From positions 13,664,771 through 13,728,770 of the forward strand of contig OY997655.1 in NCBI GenBank assembly GCA_963921795.1: a DNA stretch of 64,000 nucleotides, in the 5' to 3' direction. Origin of the DNA: Nannobrachium achirus. Lineage: Eukaryota; Chordata; Actinopteri; Myctophiformes; Myctophidae. Positions 1-10,723 of this stretch are shown one piece after another; positions within the stretch are counted from its first letter, which is position 1; every line of letters starts with the position of its first letter. The translations under genes and the position numbers were made by a program. The notes under the pieces were generated by a model. The model searched no databases. It was given only the letters and a program-made list of their open reading frames with translations, and was not told the origin of the DNA.

Positions 1-15
1 TGTCTCTCCCTGCAG

Positions 16-35
16 AGTTCTGCGATGAAGAGTGA
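16..35 (+). CDS. last coding exon of an upstream lipocalin paralogue (partial gene)
   Basis: The window opens inside a pyrimidine tract and CAG acceptor (ends at 15). The remaining 20 nt encode the split codon plus FCDEE and a TGA stop, identical to the last exon of the complete lipocalin gene at 6865-6884. The 3' flank also matches the downstream copy, so this is the 3' end of a tandem duplicate whose other exons lie left of the window. Whether that copy is intact cannot be judged. Confidence 0.8.
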
Positions 36-78
36 AGACAACATGACAGTTGCTGTGACTCAATAGAGAATAAATTCT

Positions 79-84
79 AATAAA
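79..84 (+). promoter_or_regulatory. polyadenylation signal AATAAA of the upstream lipocalin copy
   Basis: AATAAA lies 44 bases after the stop codon. A second AATAAA-like site is at 69-74. The equivalent signal in the downstream copy is at 6925-6930. Confidence 0.6.
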
Positions 85-398
85 GTAATTTAATCCTCAA
101 ATGTGTATATATATTTTTTCCTACTGAAGAGAAACTGAAGAGAAACTAGTTACCATTATCTAAAATTGTGGAGACATCATGACCGTGGATACATTTATCT
201 TTTCTGCTCTCTCCTGCCCCTGGAACTATTACTGGCTTTAGGGTGAGGTCACCTCACTGTTTGGTGTTGGTGCTGCTGAGCTGTCTAATGACTGACAGCT
301 GTAAGAAAAAGCAACTAAAATACATAAACTCTGTGTTGGTTTAATTTAGGTTGTTGCACTAAATATTCAGTAGTTGTTAGGCCGGCTACAGACATTAA

Positions 399-1067
399 AG
401 GACAACTCCGCCCTAAATCACTTCTAGGCTCATTTTCCTACATATATTGATCCAAAATTACTGTCCATGGGGTCCATTAGGCACAAATGCCCCTGTTGTC
501 AGGTTTCCCCAGCAGAACCCAGCAGCTCTCATAGCATAGCGTGGAGCCTATAAGCCTATTGCTTTTTACACTATTTGTTGTGGTCAAAAGTGTTTTTATT
601 TTACATGAATGTGGTACTAGTTGTCATTACAAACGCATCCATGCCATCGTTGTCCCAAAAAAGCCATCACACTCTGCTAAACAGATGATATGCTTTCATG
701 TGTTTTACCAAGTCCTGGAAAAGATGCCCTGTGATTGGCCAGTACAGTCACTTTGATTGGCAGTTGTGCCGAATGCTCACCCCAAAACATGAGATTTTGG
801 TGGCTTGTGTGGGACAACCAAGGCATGGATGTGTTTGTAATGACAAATGGTAACACATTCATGAAAAAATAAATCACTTTTGACCGCAACAAATAGTATA
901 AAAGTGATAGGCTTATAGGCTCCACTCTATGCTATGAGAGCTGCTGGGTTCTGCTGGGGAAACTGGACAACAGGGGCGTTTCTGCCGAATAGACCCCATG
1001 GACAGTAATTTGGGATCAATATAAGTAGGAAAATGAGCCTAGAAGTGATTTAGGGCGGAGTTGTCCT
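399..1067. mobile_element. long-palindrome MITE inserted in duplicate copy 1
   Basis: The element starts AGGACAACTCCGCCC and ends with its reverse complement, and the arms pair for roughly 300 bp each. It is flanked by TAA on both sides (396-398 and 1068-1070; the context also allows TTAA). The corresponding place in duplicate copy 2 (around 7224-7232) is an uninterrupted empty site. TAA duplications are typical of PIF/Harbinger elements, but the family is not certain. The open reading frames inside are only the two arms read in opposite directions. Confidence 0.85.
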
Positions 1068-1324
1068 TAAGAACTTTTATTCTTTCAGAGTTCTGGGGGG
1101 GGGGCAGAGAAGCACAATTCATTCCCGATGGAAGTCACATGGTTTGAAGTCCTTTGCAAGTCCTTTGGTGAGACCTATTGTAGGCTCCGGGGATGTTGTG
1201 TTGCCGCTCGCTAAGGAGCCTGCCTCTTTGGTGACTGGCAACGCATATGCCCCACTAAAGTAGCGGCGCGGGTTTGCCTTCTGGCTGTTGCCTCGCGCCA
1301 CTGATATCACACCGAGTCACTATA

Positions 1325-2460
1325 CAGATCCTTCTCATAAAATTTGAATATTGTGTTAAAGTTCATTTTCTTCTGTAATATAATTGTTTTTTCTAAACTT
1401 TCATATATTGTAGGTTAATTGTGTATGCAGTGAAATATTCAAAAGCTTTTTTTTGTTAAAATTAGTTTTCTTTATGGCATACAGCTCATGAAAATTAAAA
1501 AATCCATGTCTCAAAATATTAGAATATTCCACACTCAAAAGAAGGATTTATAATACAGAAATGTCAAACTTCTGAAAGGTTATATTAATTTATCCACTCA
1601 GTACTTGGTATGGAATACTTTTGAAAAAATGTCTTCATCGATGGGGCGTGGCATGAATTTGGTCAGCCTGTGGTATTGCTGAGGTGGTTATGGAAGCCCA
1701 GGTTTGCTTTGATAGATGCCTTAAGCAAGCTCATATGTGTGGTTGAGTCTGGTGTCTCATCTTCCGAAAATTAAAAAATCCATGTCTCAAAATATTAGAA
1801 TATTCCACACTCAAAAGAAGGATTTATAATACAGAAATGTCAAACTTCTGAAAGGTTATATTAATTTATCCACTCAGTACTTGGTATGGAATACTTTTGA
1901 AAAAATGTCTTCATCGATGGGGCGTGGCATGAATTTGGTCAGCCTGTGGTATTGCTGAGGTGGTTATGGAAGCCCAGGTTTGCTTTGATAGATGCCTTAA
2001 GCAAGCTCATATGTGTGGTTGAGTCTGGTGTCTCATCTTCCTCTTGACAACACAACACAACACATTCTCTGTGGGGATCAGGTCAGGCCAGTTTGCTGCT
2101 CAGTTAAGCCCAGTTATCAGTACACCAGTTAGTAGTTTTGGCAATGTGGGCTGGTGCCAAGTGCTTCTGGCAAAATTAAATCATCTTTTCCATAAAGGTT
2201 GTCAACCCATGGAAGCAAAAAGTGCTCTAAAATCCCCAGGTAGATGACTGTGTTGACTCTGAACTTGAATTGATAAAACACAGTGGACCAACACCAGCAA
2301 TACAATGCAATGCTGGTTTTGCCCACACTGTTTTATCAAGTTCAGAGTCAACATGGCCATCTATCCGAAGGTTTTTAGTGTGGTTGCTTAATCCTGGTAA
2401 TTGACATCATCGAAACAAAGCTGATAAAAGCGCCAAACTTTTTTTGAGGATTCTTTAGGA
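1325..2460 (-). pseudogene. decayed Tc1-like transposon, transposase remnant on the minus strand
   Basis: The left end CAGATCCTTCTCATAAAATT resembles the common fish Tc1 terminal repeat. Read on the minus strand, about 2330 down to 1600 gives fragments of a Tc1 transposase: a GVGPLCF-like segment destroyed by frameshifts, then VNTVIYLGILEHFLLPWVDN and LYGKDDLI, which match the region before the second catalytic aspartate of the DDE domain. Frameshifts and stops leave no open transposase. Part of it is tandemly duplicated (1490-2041). A second copy lies at 7467-8320 because the whole locus was duplicated. Confidence 0.75.
1490..2041. repeat. 276-bp tandem duplication inside the Tc1 remnant
   Basis: Positions 1490-1765 and 1766-2041 are almost identical head-to-tail copies. 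The equivalent Tc1 remnant in duplicate copy 2 has only one unit, so this duplication came later than the locus duplication or was lost from copy 2. Confidence 0.85.
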
Positions 2461-2674
2461 CCTTTAGGTACCAAACTTTATTTTGAAACCTGAAACAGTG
2501 GTAAATCAGCCAACAACCCGCTCCCTCTCATGGTAAATGGCTTGATGTAAGAGGTTTCTGCTGCGACAGCAATGATGTGTGAATGGACTCTAGTAGTGTG
2601 GTTGCTTAAACAAAGCTGATAAAAGCACCAAACTTCTTTTGAGGCTTCTTTAGGACCTAACAATGGATTTTAGC

Positions 2675-2935
2675 CTTGGGTACCAAACTTTATTTTGAAA
2701 AAAATTACCCATAGAATTATCCATATCAAGTTGGGCTCCCATCGACTTTCTATACAGGAGGAAAATAAATACCCAGAAAGAAATCTGCTTTAAGTAGGAT
2801 GTGAGGGGTCTAACTAGGGGTTTGTCATGATTCTGAATCCATTGCAAGCATTTGTTTTGCAAACAAACTTTCCTTGGGCTAGAAATGGCCCCCAAAAACA
2901 CCCATGATGACTCATCATTAAACCATCGTTTTGTC
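2675..2935. repeat. single arm of an interspersed palindrome
   Basis: This stretch matches 8325-8575 in duplicate copy 2, where an inverted partner follows. Only one arm is present here. Homology between the two locus duplicates fades at about 2935. From here to 3640 no gene was seen; the stretch is AT-rich with a half copy of the recurring palindrome at 3116-3164. Confidence 0.6.
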
Positions 2936-3644
2936 TTTTATTATGACCGGCAAATGCTTCAGGACAAATGGGGGAAATTGCATTTCTGAAGCATTCCCTG
3001 TCAGTAATGGGGTCCACCAGAGTGGGCTTTATGCCCTACGTATGTTGTTTAACCCATTTATTTAGACCGGGAATGCATTACTACTTTAACCATTATTTTA
3101 TACTTTATTAACTAAAGAAATAGCAGACAGTGCCATGCTGTGAGCTTGTAGATCTGCTATTTTTGATGAATGGTGAAAAAAGTATTTCAACATTTTGACC
3201 CGATTCTATAAATGTCTTCTATATCGCGCGGCCCGGGAAAAAAAATGTTTATAACTGGAAATTGATCATTTTTAAAGTAAAAAAAAAAAAAACAGATAAA
3301 AATGGTTCTCCCTCCCGGAAGGGGGTCAAAAGTACCCTTTACTCCCCTATCGGCGGCGCTGTGCTAGAGAGTTCTCCCCCTGGTCAGTCCCCATGATTGG
3401 CTCTAGGGACATGCTGGCCATTGGGAAAAGCGGGACAATTCCCGAACGGCTGGTTCATTCCCGGCCGGCCATTAGGAAAAAAATAAAAATAAAATGTCGG
3501 GCTTCGTTCCATTTTGGGGGCTGGGCGGCCAACAAAGTAAATTGTCACTGTCGGGCAGAAACCTCGTATCTCCAGGTTTCAAATGTATACATTTTTTCGC
3601 AAAGCAAAGCCCTGCTTCATCACACAAGGCCGTTGAACAAAAGT

Positions 3645-3725
3645 AGTGAAAACAGCAGATCTACAAGCACACAACGCCTCGCACCCCGCGAGGCGTTGTG
3701 TGCTTGTAGATCTGCTGTTTTCACT
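3645..3725. repeat. recurring palindrome, perfect 38-bp arms
   Basis: Left arm 3645-3682, 5-nt loop, right arm 3688-3725; the arms pair perfectly. The core AGATCTACAAGC is shared with more than 25 other sites in the window. This copy has matched variants in both arms (GCACACA with TGTGTGC; AAAACAGC with GCTGTTTT). Confidence 0.95.
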
Positions 3726-3753
3726 AGTTTAAATCATTTTTAAAATGATAAAT

Positions 3754-3757
<4 letters not shown>

Positions 3758-3804
<47 letters not shown>
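3758..3804. repeat. (TA)n microsatellite
   Basis: About 47 bp of uninterrupted TA repeat, just 3' of the perfect palindrome. Confidence 0.95.
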
Positions 3805-3805
<1 letters not shown>

Positions 3806-4245
3806 CTCATGTACAATAGTTGGCCCACTGGCTTGTCACTTGTCATGATCTGAAATGGCAAATCTTTGAGTAGCAGCAACGCTATAGAGAGAGATGTCTC
3901 TCTATAGAGGGCCTCTCCAACTCTTTTTCCCGGGCTGAATCAGGGGCCCAGCACGTCCCTGATTGGCTCCACCCCCTCACCTGCTCTCACTAATCCATCA
4001 CACCTGAACTTGCTCAGAACTCGTCAGTGACCAGGTATATGCTGGCTCTGTTCATTCAGTCGTAGTCTCTAGTCTGGTAGCAGCAGAATTAAGAAAGGCC
4101 TGGTCCCTGGTAAGTGCAGTTGACATGGTTTAAGCCTTTTAGTATTTACTGTTATTGTGGTGACTCGTGACCTAGGAGAGTATTACATGTGTTATAAGTT
4201 CATTTGGTAACCTTGTAATGTATTTAGTGGTACTTCTTGGCTTAA

Positions 4246-4663
4246 AGGGATATTCCGCTTTCAACAGGGAAACAGCTTATGGGCTTCTCTCCACATACAC
4301 ACTCAAACTTCATTTTAACCATGATAGATTCATTAAAAACACCCATTATTTTGTTCTGGTGACTCATATTACCCTCCTAATACGTGAGCAGGCCGTGTTT
4401 TTTTCCATAACCTTTTTTCATGTATTTTTTTTATAATTTGGGAAAATGGAAAAAAAAAAAAAAAAAAGAAAAATATTAAAAATAAATGAAAAAAGGTTAT
4501 TGAAAAAACATGGCCTGCTCACATATTAGGAGGGTAGTATGAGTCACCATGTTTTTAATGAATCTATCATGGTTAAAATGGAGTTTGAAGTTACAATGGG
4601 TGTGTGTGGGGACTGGGGAGAGAGGCCCATAAGGTGTTTCCCTGTTGAAAGTGGAATATCCCT
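4246..4663. mobile_element. palindromic MITE with AGGGATATTCC termini
   Basis: AGGGATATTCC at 4246 is mirrored by GGAATATCCCT ending at 4663, and both arms (about 190 bp) pair with an A/T-rich centre at 4440-4490. No clear target duplication was found. It is a non-coding foldback element upstream of the lipocalin gene. Confidence 0.8.
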
Positions 4664-4914
4664 ATAATTGTGATGTCAATCCCGGCAGATGAAGAGAGTT
4701 CCATGAAAAACAGATTTTAAAGGGAGTTCACCCAAGAAATCTTTTTTTCTCTATGGATTACTCACCCCATGTAGACTTGAATTCATGGATATTATTTTTT
4801 TAAGCCATTTCGTTGACCAGCAGTGGTTCCCTATGGAGACAAAGAGAATGCTTTGTTCCCTATGGACACACAGTCTCCTCAAAGTATTGGCTTGTATGCG
4901 ACAAAAACTAAAAG

Positions 4915-5052
4915 GTCCAATGCATTGTCAATGGAAGGTTGTTTGGTTTTTTGTCGTTGCCGTGTCTCTTGGCCAAAAGACAGCCTTCGGTTGAGCAAGA
5001 GACACGGCAACGACAAAACACCAAACAACCTTCCATTGACGATGCATTGGAC
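4915..5052. repeat. inverted repeat close to the lipocalin start
   Basis: Arms 4915-4970 and 4997-5052 pair almost perfectly around a short spacer. It lies about 190 bp upstream of the predicted start codon at 5246, so it may fall in the promoter or 5' UTR. An open frame running through it into exon 1 is a by-product of the repeat. Confidence 0.8.
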
Positions 5053-5245
5053 TCACCCCTTCCCCCTCATTCTCAGACGATACAGAGAAGATGTTTCACG
5101 CATGTGTGTGCGAATGCGGCCTAACACATATTGCAGCTCTTCGTTAACATTTACTTGGCTTTTTGTTTTGTTTGTTCCAGTTGTACTATTTGGAGCATTT
5201 TCTAGTCAACCTTTTGTGAGGAAACCTGATCAGGGCAGGTCAGCC

Positions 5246-6884
5246 ATGTTTAGAGCCTGGAACAGCGTGTCTCTTTTGGTCGTGAGTTTGAGCCTTTGTG
5301 TCTCAACACCAACACCACCACTGGACTGTGAGTCCATGGTAACACCGCTGACTCTGGACACCACTGCCAAGATCGCCAAGGTCTGATTCAAATGCATGTT
5401 AAAAATACATTGTTCTTATAGTCACTGCAGATGTGTCTTCTGGCTGTCTCTGTTAGTCTGGTTTTACTTGTTTGACTATTAGCAGGCTGTCTCGATGTTC
5501 ATCTCTGCGTCTCTGTCCTGGTCTTTCTCTCCAATAGTATTTAGGACGGTGGAACTTCATCGAAGGGTTTACAGACTCTGATCTCTTAAAATCTGTGGAT
5601 TCTTCCTGGGCTGTCTTCACCCTTTCTCCAGACGGCAGCTACAGCGTATCACATTACGACCGCATGTGAGTGTGATGTGTGTGTGTGTGCTCACGTGGTT
5701 TTTGACATGTATCTATCTAAGGACATGTGTTAACTGAATGTCTGTTTCCTCATCTAAAGCAATGGAACATGTGAAATAAGGAAGACCACCAAAATCACCC
5801 GTGTCTATGAAATCGTAGACATGGCATATCATTCCACAGGTGATACATGCACTGTAAGACACAACACATGTGACATCAGCATGAATGTTAAGAGAACAGA
5901 CAGCTGGATGAAAAAGGATATGCATAATTAAAAGGAAATGTAACAAATCCATTAAGTTGTTTACACTCTTCTCTCTCTCTCTACAGATATGATCAGGGGC
6001 ACTTTGTTGTCTACTTGCGTTAACTGTGTGGTTTTTGACTTCACCACCTCAGTCAGTGGAGTCGACACCCCTAAGCACTCTCTGCATATATTCTGTAAGT
6101 ACTGGCTAAATGGACAGCAGTGTTGTTTTTGACAGCAAATTTTGATTTTTTTTTTAGTCTTTTAAATACATTTTAATTTTAGTCATAATTTAGTCACCTT
6201 TAGTCTAATTTTAGTCTACTAAATATCATATGTTTTAGTCGACTAAATCTACAGTTGATTCGGTCAACTAAAATGTATTTTGGCAGGGCTTGATGGCATC
6301 GTAATGACTGATTTTACACTTGCTTGCGTTGTGAGCTTGTAGATCGGCTATTTTCAACACGCAACACCTGAGAGCAACCAAACATCTTCTCCATAACGTT
6401 TTAGTCTAGTTTTTATTTTGTTGACGAAATTGTCAATATATTTAATCTTAGTTTTAGTCATCACAGCTTATTTTTATTTAGTTTTCATTTAGTTTGTCAG
6501 AGAAAAAAAACACAGTCGACAAACATTTTTCGTCATAGTTTTAGTCGACGAAATCAACACTGATGGACACGTACACAAACTAGTGTAACAAAATCTAATC
6601 TAATCTAAATCAAGCGTTTTATAATTTTTAACATTGTTCTTCCACAGCGAGAGGCGAGAGCCTTGAGGAATCCGACCTTCAAGTGTTTCGTCAGCAGGCC
6701 AGCTGTTTGAACTTCACTCTGCCAGCCAGCTTCCACTACAACCCAGACAAAGGTTCAAACAAAACTAATCAAATCAACCAGTCAATGAATCAATCTGACT
6801 TTCCACAGTAGCCTATAATTACTGTATATCTCTCTCCTCATATTCCCGTTGTCTCTCCCTGCAGAGTTCTGCGATGAAGAGTGA
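5246..6884 (+). CDS. secreted lipocalin, saxitoxin/tetrodotoxin-binding-protein-like
   Basis: Six coding exons join in phase: 5246-5380, 5538-5665, 5760-5839, 5987-6094, 6648-6752 and 6865-6884, all with GT/AG borders, giving 191 aa. Residues 1-20 form a signal peptide (hydrophobic SLLVVSLSL core), so the product should be secreted. The lipocalin GxW motif is seen as YLGRWNFIEGF (GRW at 48-50). Cysteines at 28, 92, 125, 128, 170 and 188 could form disulfides, and NGT (89) and NFT (171) are glycosylation sites. The C-terminal pattern FRQQASCLNF ... FHYNPDKEFC closely resembles pufferfish saxitoxin/tetrodotoxin-binding proteins and their many non-toxic relatives in other fish, a family related to alpha-1-acid glycoprotein and apolipoprotein M. 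It would be a carrier of small hydrophobic or cationic ligands, not a toxin; the ligand is unknown. The start is the first ATG before the signal peptide; the open frame upstream is repeat-derived. Intron 4 holds a MITE (6118-6562). It is the downstream member of a tandem pair. Confidence 0.85.
6118..6562. mobile_element. hAT-type MITE in intron 4 of the lipocalin gene
   Basis: The ends CAGTGTTG and CAACACTG are inverted repeats, flanked by near-identical 8-bp duplications (ATGGACAG at 6110-6117, ATGGACAC at 6563-6570), as expected for hAT transposition. Related copies lie at 21345-21791 and 32908-33363. It carries half of the recurring palindrome at about 6326-6355, a segment that looks different in the 21.3 kb copy. 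Confidence 0.85.
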
Positions 6885-6924
6885 AGACAACATGACAGTT
6901 GCTGTGACGCAATAGAGAATTTTG

Positions 6925-6930
6925 AATAAA
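6925..6930 (+). promoter_or_regulatory. polyadenylation signal AATAAA of the lipocalin gene
   Basis: AATAAA lies 41 bases after the TGA at 6882-6884 and is conserved in the upstream paralogue. Confidence 0.75.
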
Positions 6931-7466
6931 GTAATTTAATCCTCAAATGTGTATATATATTTTTTTCCTACTTAAGAGAAACTAGTTACCATTATCTAAA
7001 ATTGTTGAGACATCATGACCGTGGATACATTTATCTATTATTTTCTGCTCTCTCCTGCCCCTGGAACTATTACTGGCTTTAGGGTGAGGTCACCTCACTG
7101 TTTGGTGTTGGTGCTGCTGAGCTGTCTAATGACTGACAGCTGTAAGAAAAAGCAACTATACATGAACTCTGTGTTGGTTTAATTTAGGTTGTTGCACTAA
7201 ATATTCAGTAGTTGTTAGGCCGGCTACAGACATTAAGAACTTTTGTTCTTTCTGAGTTCTGGGGGCGGGGGGGCGAGACAGCACAATTCATTCCCGATGG
7301 AAGTCACATGGTTTGAAGTCCTTTGCAAGTCCTTTGGTGAGACCTATTGTAGGCTCCGGGGATGTTGTGTTGCCGCTCGCTAAGGAGCCTGCCTCTTTGG
7401 TGACTGGCAGCGGGTTTGCCTTCCGGCTGTTGCCTCGCGCCACTGATATCACACAGAGTCACTATA

Positions 7467-8320
7467 CAGATCCTTCTCATAAAATTAGAATATTGGGTTA
7501 AAGTTAATTTTCTTCTGTAATATAATTGTTTTTTCTAAACTTTCATATATTGTAGGAGGTTCATTGTGTATGCAGTGAAATATTCAAAAGCTTTTTTTTT
7601 GTTAAAACGTTTTTTTTTTTTTTAATGGCATACAGCTCATGAAAATAGAATATTAGAATATTCCACACTCAAAAGAAGGATTTATAATACAGAAATGTCA
7701 ACTTCTGAAAGGTTATATTAATTTATCCACTCAGTACTTGTACTTTTGAACAAATGTCTTCATCAATGGGGTGTGGCATGAAGTTGGTCAGCCTGTGGTA
7801 TTGCTGAGGTGGTTATGGAAGCCCAGGTTTGCTTTGATAGATGCCTTAAGCAAGCTCATATGTGTGGTTGAGTCTGGTGTCTCATCTTCCTCTTGACAAC
7901 ACAACACATTCTCTGTGGGGATCAGGTCAGGCCAGTTTGCTGCTCAGTTAAGCCCAGTTATCAGTACACCAGTTACTAGTAGTTTTGGCAATGTGGGCTG
8001 GTGCCAAGTGCTTCTGGCAAAATTAAATCATCTTTTCCATAAAGGTTGTCAACCCATGGAAGCAAAAAGTGCTCTAAAATCCCCAGGTAGATGGCTGTGT
8101 TGACTCTGAACTTGAATTGATAAAACACAGTGGACCAACACCAGCAATACAATGCAATGCTGGTTTTGCCCACAATGTTTTATCAAGTTCAGAGTCAACA
8201 TGGCCATCTATCCGAAGGTTTTTAGTGTGGTTGCTTAATCCTGGTAATTGACATCATCGAAACAAAGCTGATAAAAGCGCCAAACTTTTTGAGGATTCTT
8301 TAGGACCTTTAGGTACCAAA
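7467..8320 (-). pseudogene. second Tc1 transposase remnant (duplicate of the 1.3-2.5 kb copy)
   Basis: It has the same CAGATCCTTCTCAT end and the same minus-strand fragments (VNTAIYLGILEHFLLPWVDN, LYGKDDLI) as the first copy, but without the 276-bp internal tandem duplication. Many small indels separate the two. It is not functional. Confidence 0.75.
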
Positions 8321-8753
8321 CTTTATTTTGAAAATTACCCATAGAATTATCCATATCAAGTTGGGCTCCCATCGACTTTCTATACAGGAGGAAAATAAAT
8401 ACCCAGAAAGAAATCTCAAGTAGGATGTGAGAGGTCTAACTAGGGGTTTGTCATGATTCTGAATCCATTGCAAGAATTTGTTTTGCACAAAAAACTTTCA
8501 TTGGGCTAGAAATGGCCCCCAAAAACACCCAAAAACAGTGAAATGTGATGACTCATCATTAAACCATCGTATTGTGGGGCCATTTCTAGCCCAAGGAAAG
8601 TTTCAGAATAATGACAAACCCCTGGTTAGACCCCTCACATCCTACTTAAAGCAGATTTCTTTTCTGGGTATTTTCCTCCTTTATAGAAAGTCGATGGGAG
8701 CCCAACCTGATATGGATAATTCTATGGGTAATTTTCAAAATAAAGTTTGGTAC
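8313..8753. repeat. interspersed palindrome ending the duplicated block
   Basis: The left arm (from about 8313) and right arm (to about 8753) pair over roughly 190 bp with a few mismatches. The centre near 8535-8575 is where similarity with duplicate copy 1 ends. Confidence 0.75.
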
Positions 8754-9633
8754 CCAAGGCTAAAATCCATCGTTTGATGCTTTTATCCACTTTGTTTTGA
8801 TAATTTTGTTAAGCCAACCCACTATAGTGAGCACTGCAGCAGTGGTCCTCCACTGTTCTCTCTCTCACCTCCGCTGTTTCAATTTCCTATGTTTCTTTGT
8901 CTGACTTCCTCCCTTCTTTCTCTCTTTCTCTTTCTCTCTCTCTATCTCTCTCTCTCTCTACACACACTCAATGCACTTTTAGAAGATTAATTCACTGCAG
9001 TGGAGAAAATGCGATCCGTCCCCGTCTGCATTTGAGATACACTTGTAGGCCTAATCATCACAGATTGAGTCAGAGATTGAGAGAGAGAGAGAGACAGCTT
9101 GGTAACGAGAGAGGGAGGGAAGGGGTGGGGGGGACCCCCTAATTTATAAAACTAGGCTGGTGCCATACTCGCGAGGAATGCATGCCCCAACCCGGTTAAT
9201 TCTAATAAACGCATTGTATTTGTTGTTCAGACTATACTCGTTGTACCAGTGGTACAGGCTTACTGAGGTTACGTTTCGGAATACCTGGTGGTGACCGTTT
9301 CGAGGTTATTGCCAGATTTGACCCGGGGCGAGCGTGTTTTTGGGCGAGCCTTCTTGTATTCGTACCTGTTACATTATAGTAGTGCAGGGATTCTCAAAGT
9401 GCGGTCCAGGGACTCTCAGTCAGGGTTCCTTGAGGGTGTTCCAAATGGACCCTTGCAGGTTTGTAACTCTGAGAGTGTAGAGTTATATTTTCTTTTTATT
9501 AAATACAAAAATCACACCCAGTGTGAAGTGAGCGGTGCTATTTATGAGTTAATTTCATTCAGCGTCTCGCGAAGCTTGGCCAATGTCACCCTGCGCGCAC
9601 AACAAACTTTGAGCGCCTTGTGCCAAGATGTAG

Positions 9634-9728
9634 GCCAGATGTAGGCCAGATGTAGACCAGATGTAGGCCAGATGTAGACCAGATGTGAGCCAGACGTAGA
9701 CCAGATGTAGGCCAGATGTAGGCCAGGT
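9634..9728. repeat. 11-bp tandem array
   Basis: Roughly nine units of GATGTAGGCCA or the variant GATGTAGACCA. Because 33 bp equals 11 codons, every frame shows a false peptide repeat on the minus strand. Confidence 0.9.
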
Positions 9729-9866
9729 TTTGTGCGTATTTGTCGGTTTTGGACAAACGCCAGTGTGACTGAAGTCGACACAAGCCATCCCTGAGTCTCT
9801 GGCGACACACACGCACAAGTTCGAAGTCCATCACTTGAACGGTTTTGTGAATCAATAGATTGATAG

Positions 9867-9934
9867 ACAGTATCTACAAGCTCAGAATGGCACGCATTGC
9901 GACGTGTTGTAGCTTGTAGATCTGCTATTTCCAC
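9867..9934. repeat. recurring palindrome, imperfect copy
   Basis: TATCTACAAGCTCA on the left and AGCTTGTAGATCTGCTATTT on the right enclose a degenerate centre. Confidence 0.7.
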
Positions 9935-10467
9935 TATGTTTGAGCGGTGCTATAACCTCTTCAATACGTGGCTTTGTGTGCATTGTGTGTTTTCCCAATA
10001 CTAATATTTGACCCCCCACATATTTGACCCCACGTGTGACATCATGTGGGTCTATCATCATCATCATCTGCACCGCTCACTTCACACAGGTGTTATTTTT
10101 CATACCTTAGGGATGCCAGGTTGATCGGAGTCGGAGAAGAAAAAGGTACGCTAGGGGAATGAAGGCACAAAGTGTTGTGGATAAGGAGGCGTGTAAACAG
10201 AGCGACAGCACCGCACAAGGATCACAGGCACCCGTCTCTTCTCATCCATAAATGCATATTCGCTGTGAAAAGGGATTGTTATGCTAGTGTCTGTCATCTC
10301 ACGGCCTGTCACTGTCACACAGAGGCTACACACAGTGGTGGAAAGTAAGCAATTACATTTACTCAAGTACTGTACTTTAGTGCAATTTTGAGCTATTCGT
10401 ACTTCACTTCCGATTTCCAATAATTGTACAGTAGGCCTACTTCTACTCCACTACATCTCGGATCCAA

Positions 10468-10511
<44 letters not shown>

Positions 10512-10723
10512 TCCATGAGTCCATGCTTGTTAGAAATAGAACATAGTACATTGAAGGAGAGGAGCTGTGGGAGCGTGAAGGATGGAGAAAGAGGCAGAGC
10601 TAAGTGACCTGCTTATAGCCGCTCTGCTCTGGAATGAAACTCTGTCCATTCTGTCCACTCTGTCCATTCTGCTTATAGCCACTCTGCTCTGGAATGAAAC
10701 TATGTCCACTCTCATTCTGCTTA

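Larger units (their letters stand above)
9507..10100. mobile_element. MITE with TCACACC...GTGAAGTGAGCGGTG termini
   Basis: The left end (9507-9537) and right end (10070-10100) are imperfect inverted repeats. The same terminal motif recurs at 23156-23825 and near 60366. Inside are an 11-bp tandem array (9634-9728) and a copy of the recurring palindrome (9867-9934). No coding capacity. Confidence 0.6.

Noticed and set aside
4823..5386. Long open frame of 187 codons ending in lipocalin exon 1
   Set aside because: The first 141 codons read through an inverted repeat. The signal peptide begins at the ATG at 5246, which fits the lipocalin family.
5246..6884. Reading the lipocalin as a toxin gene
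   Set aside because: The family binds toxins or other small ligands; nothing in the sequence suggests toxicity.
9542..9934. Minus-strand open frames with an 11-residue repeat (HLVYIWPTSGL-like)
   Set aside because: They are translations of the 11-bp DNA array in all three frames and sit inside a MITE.
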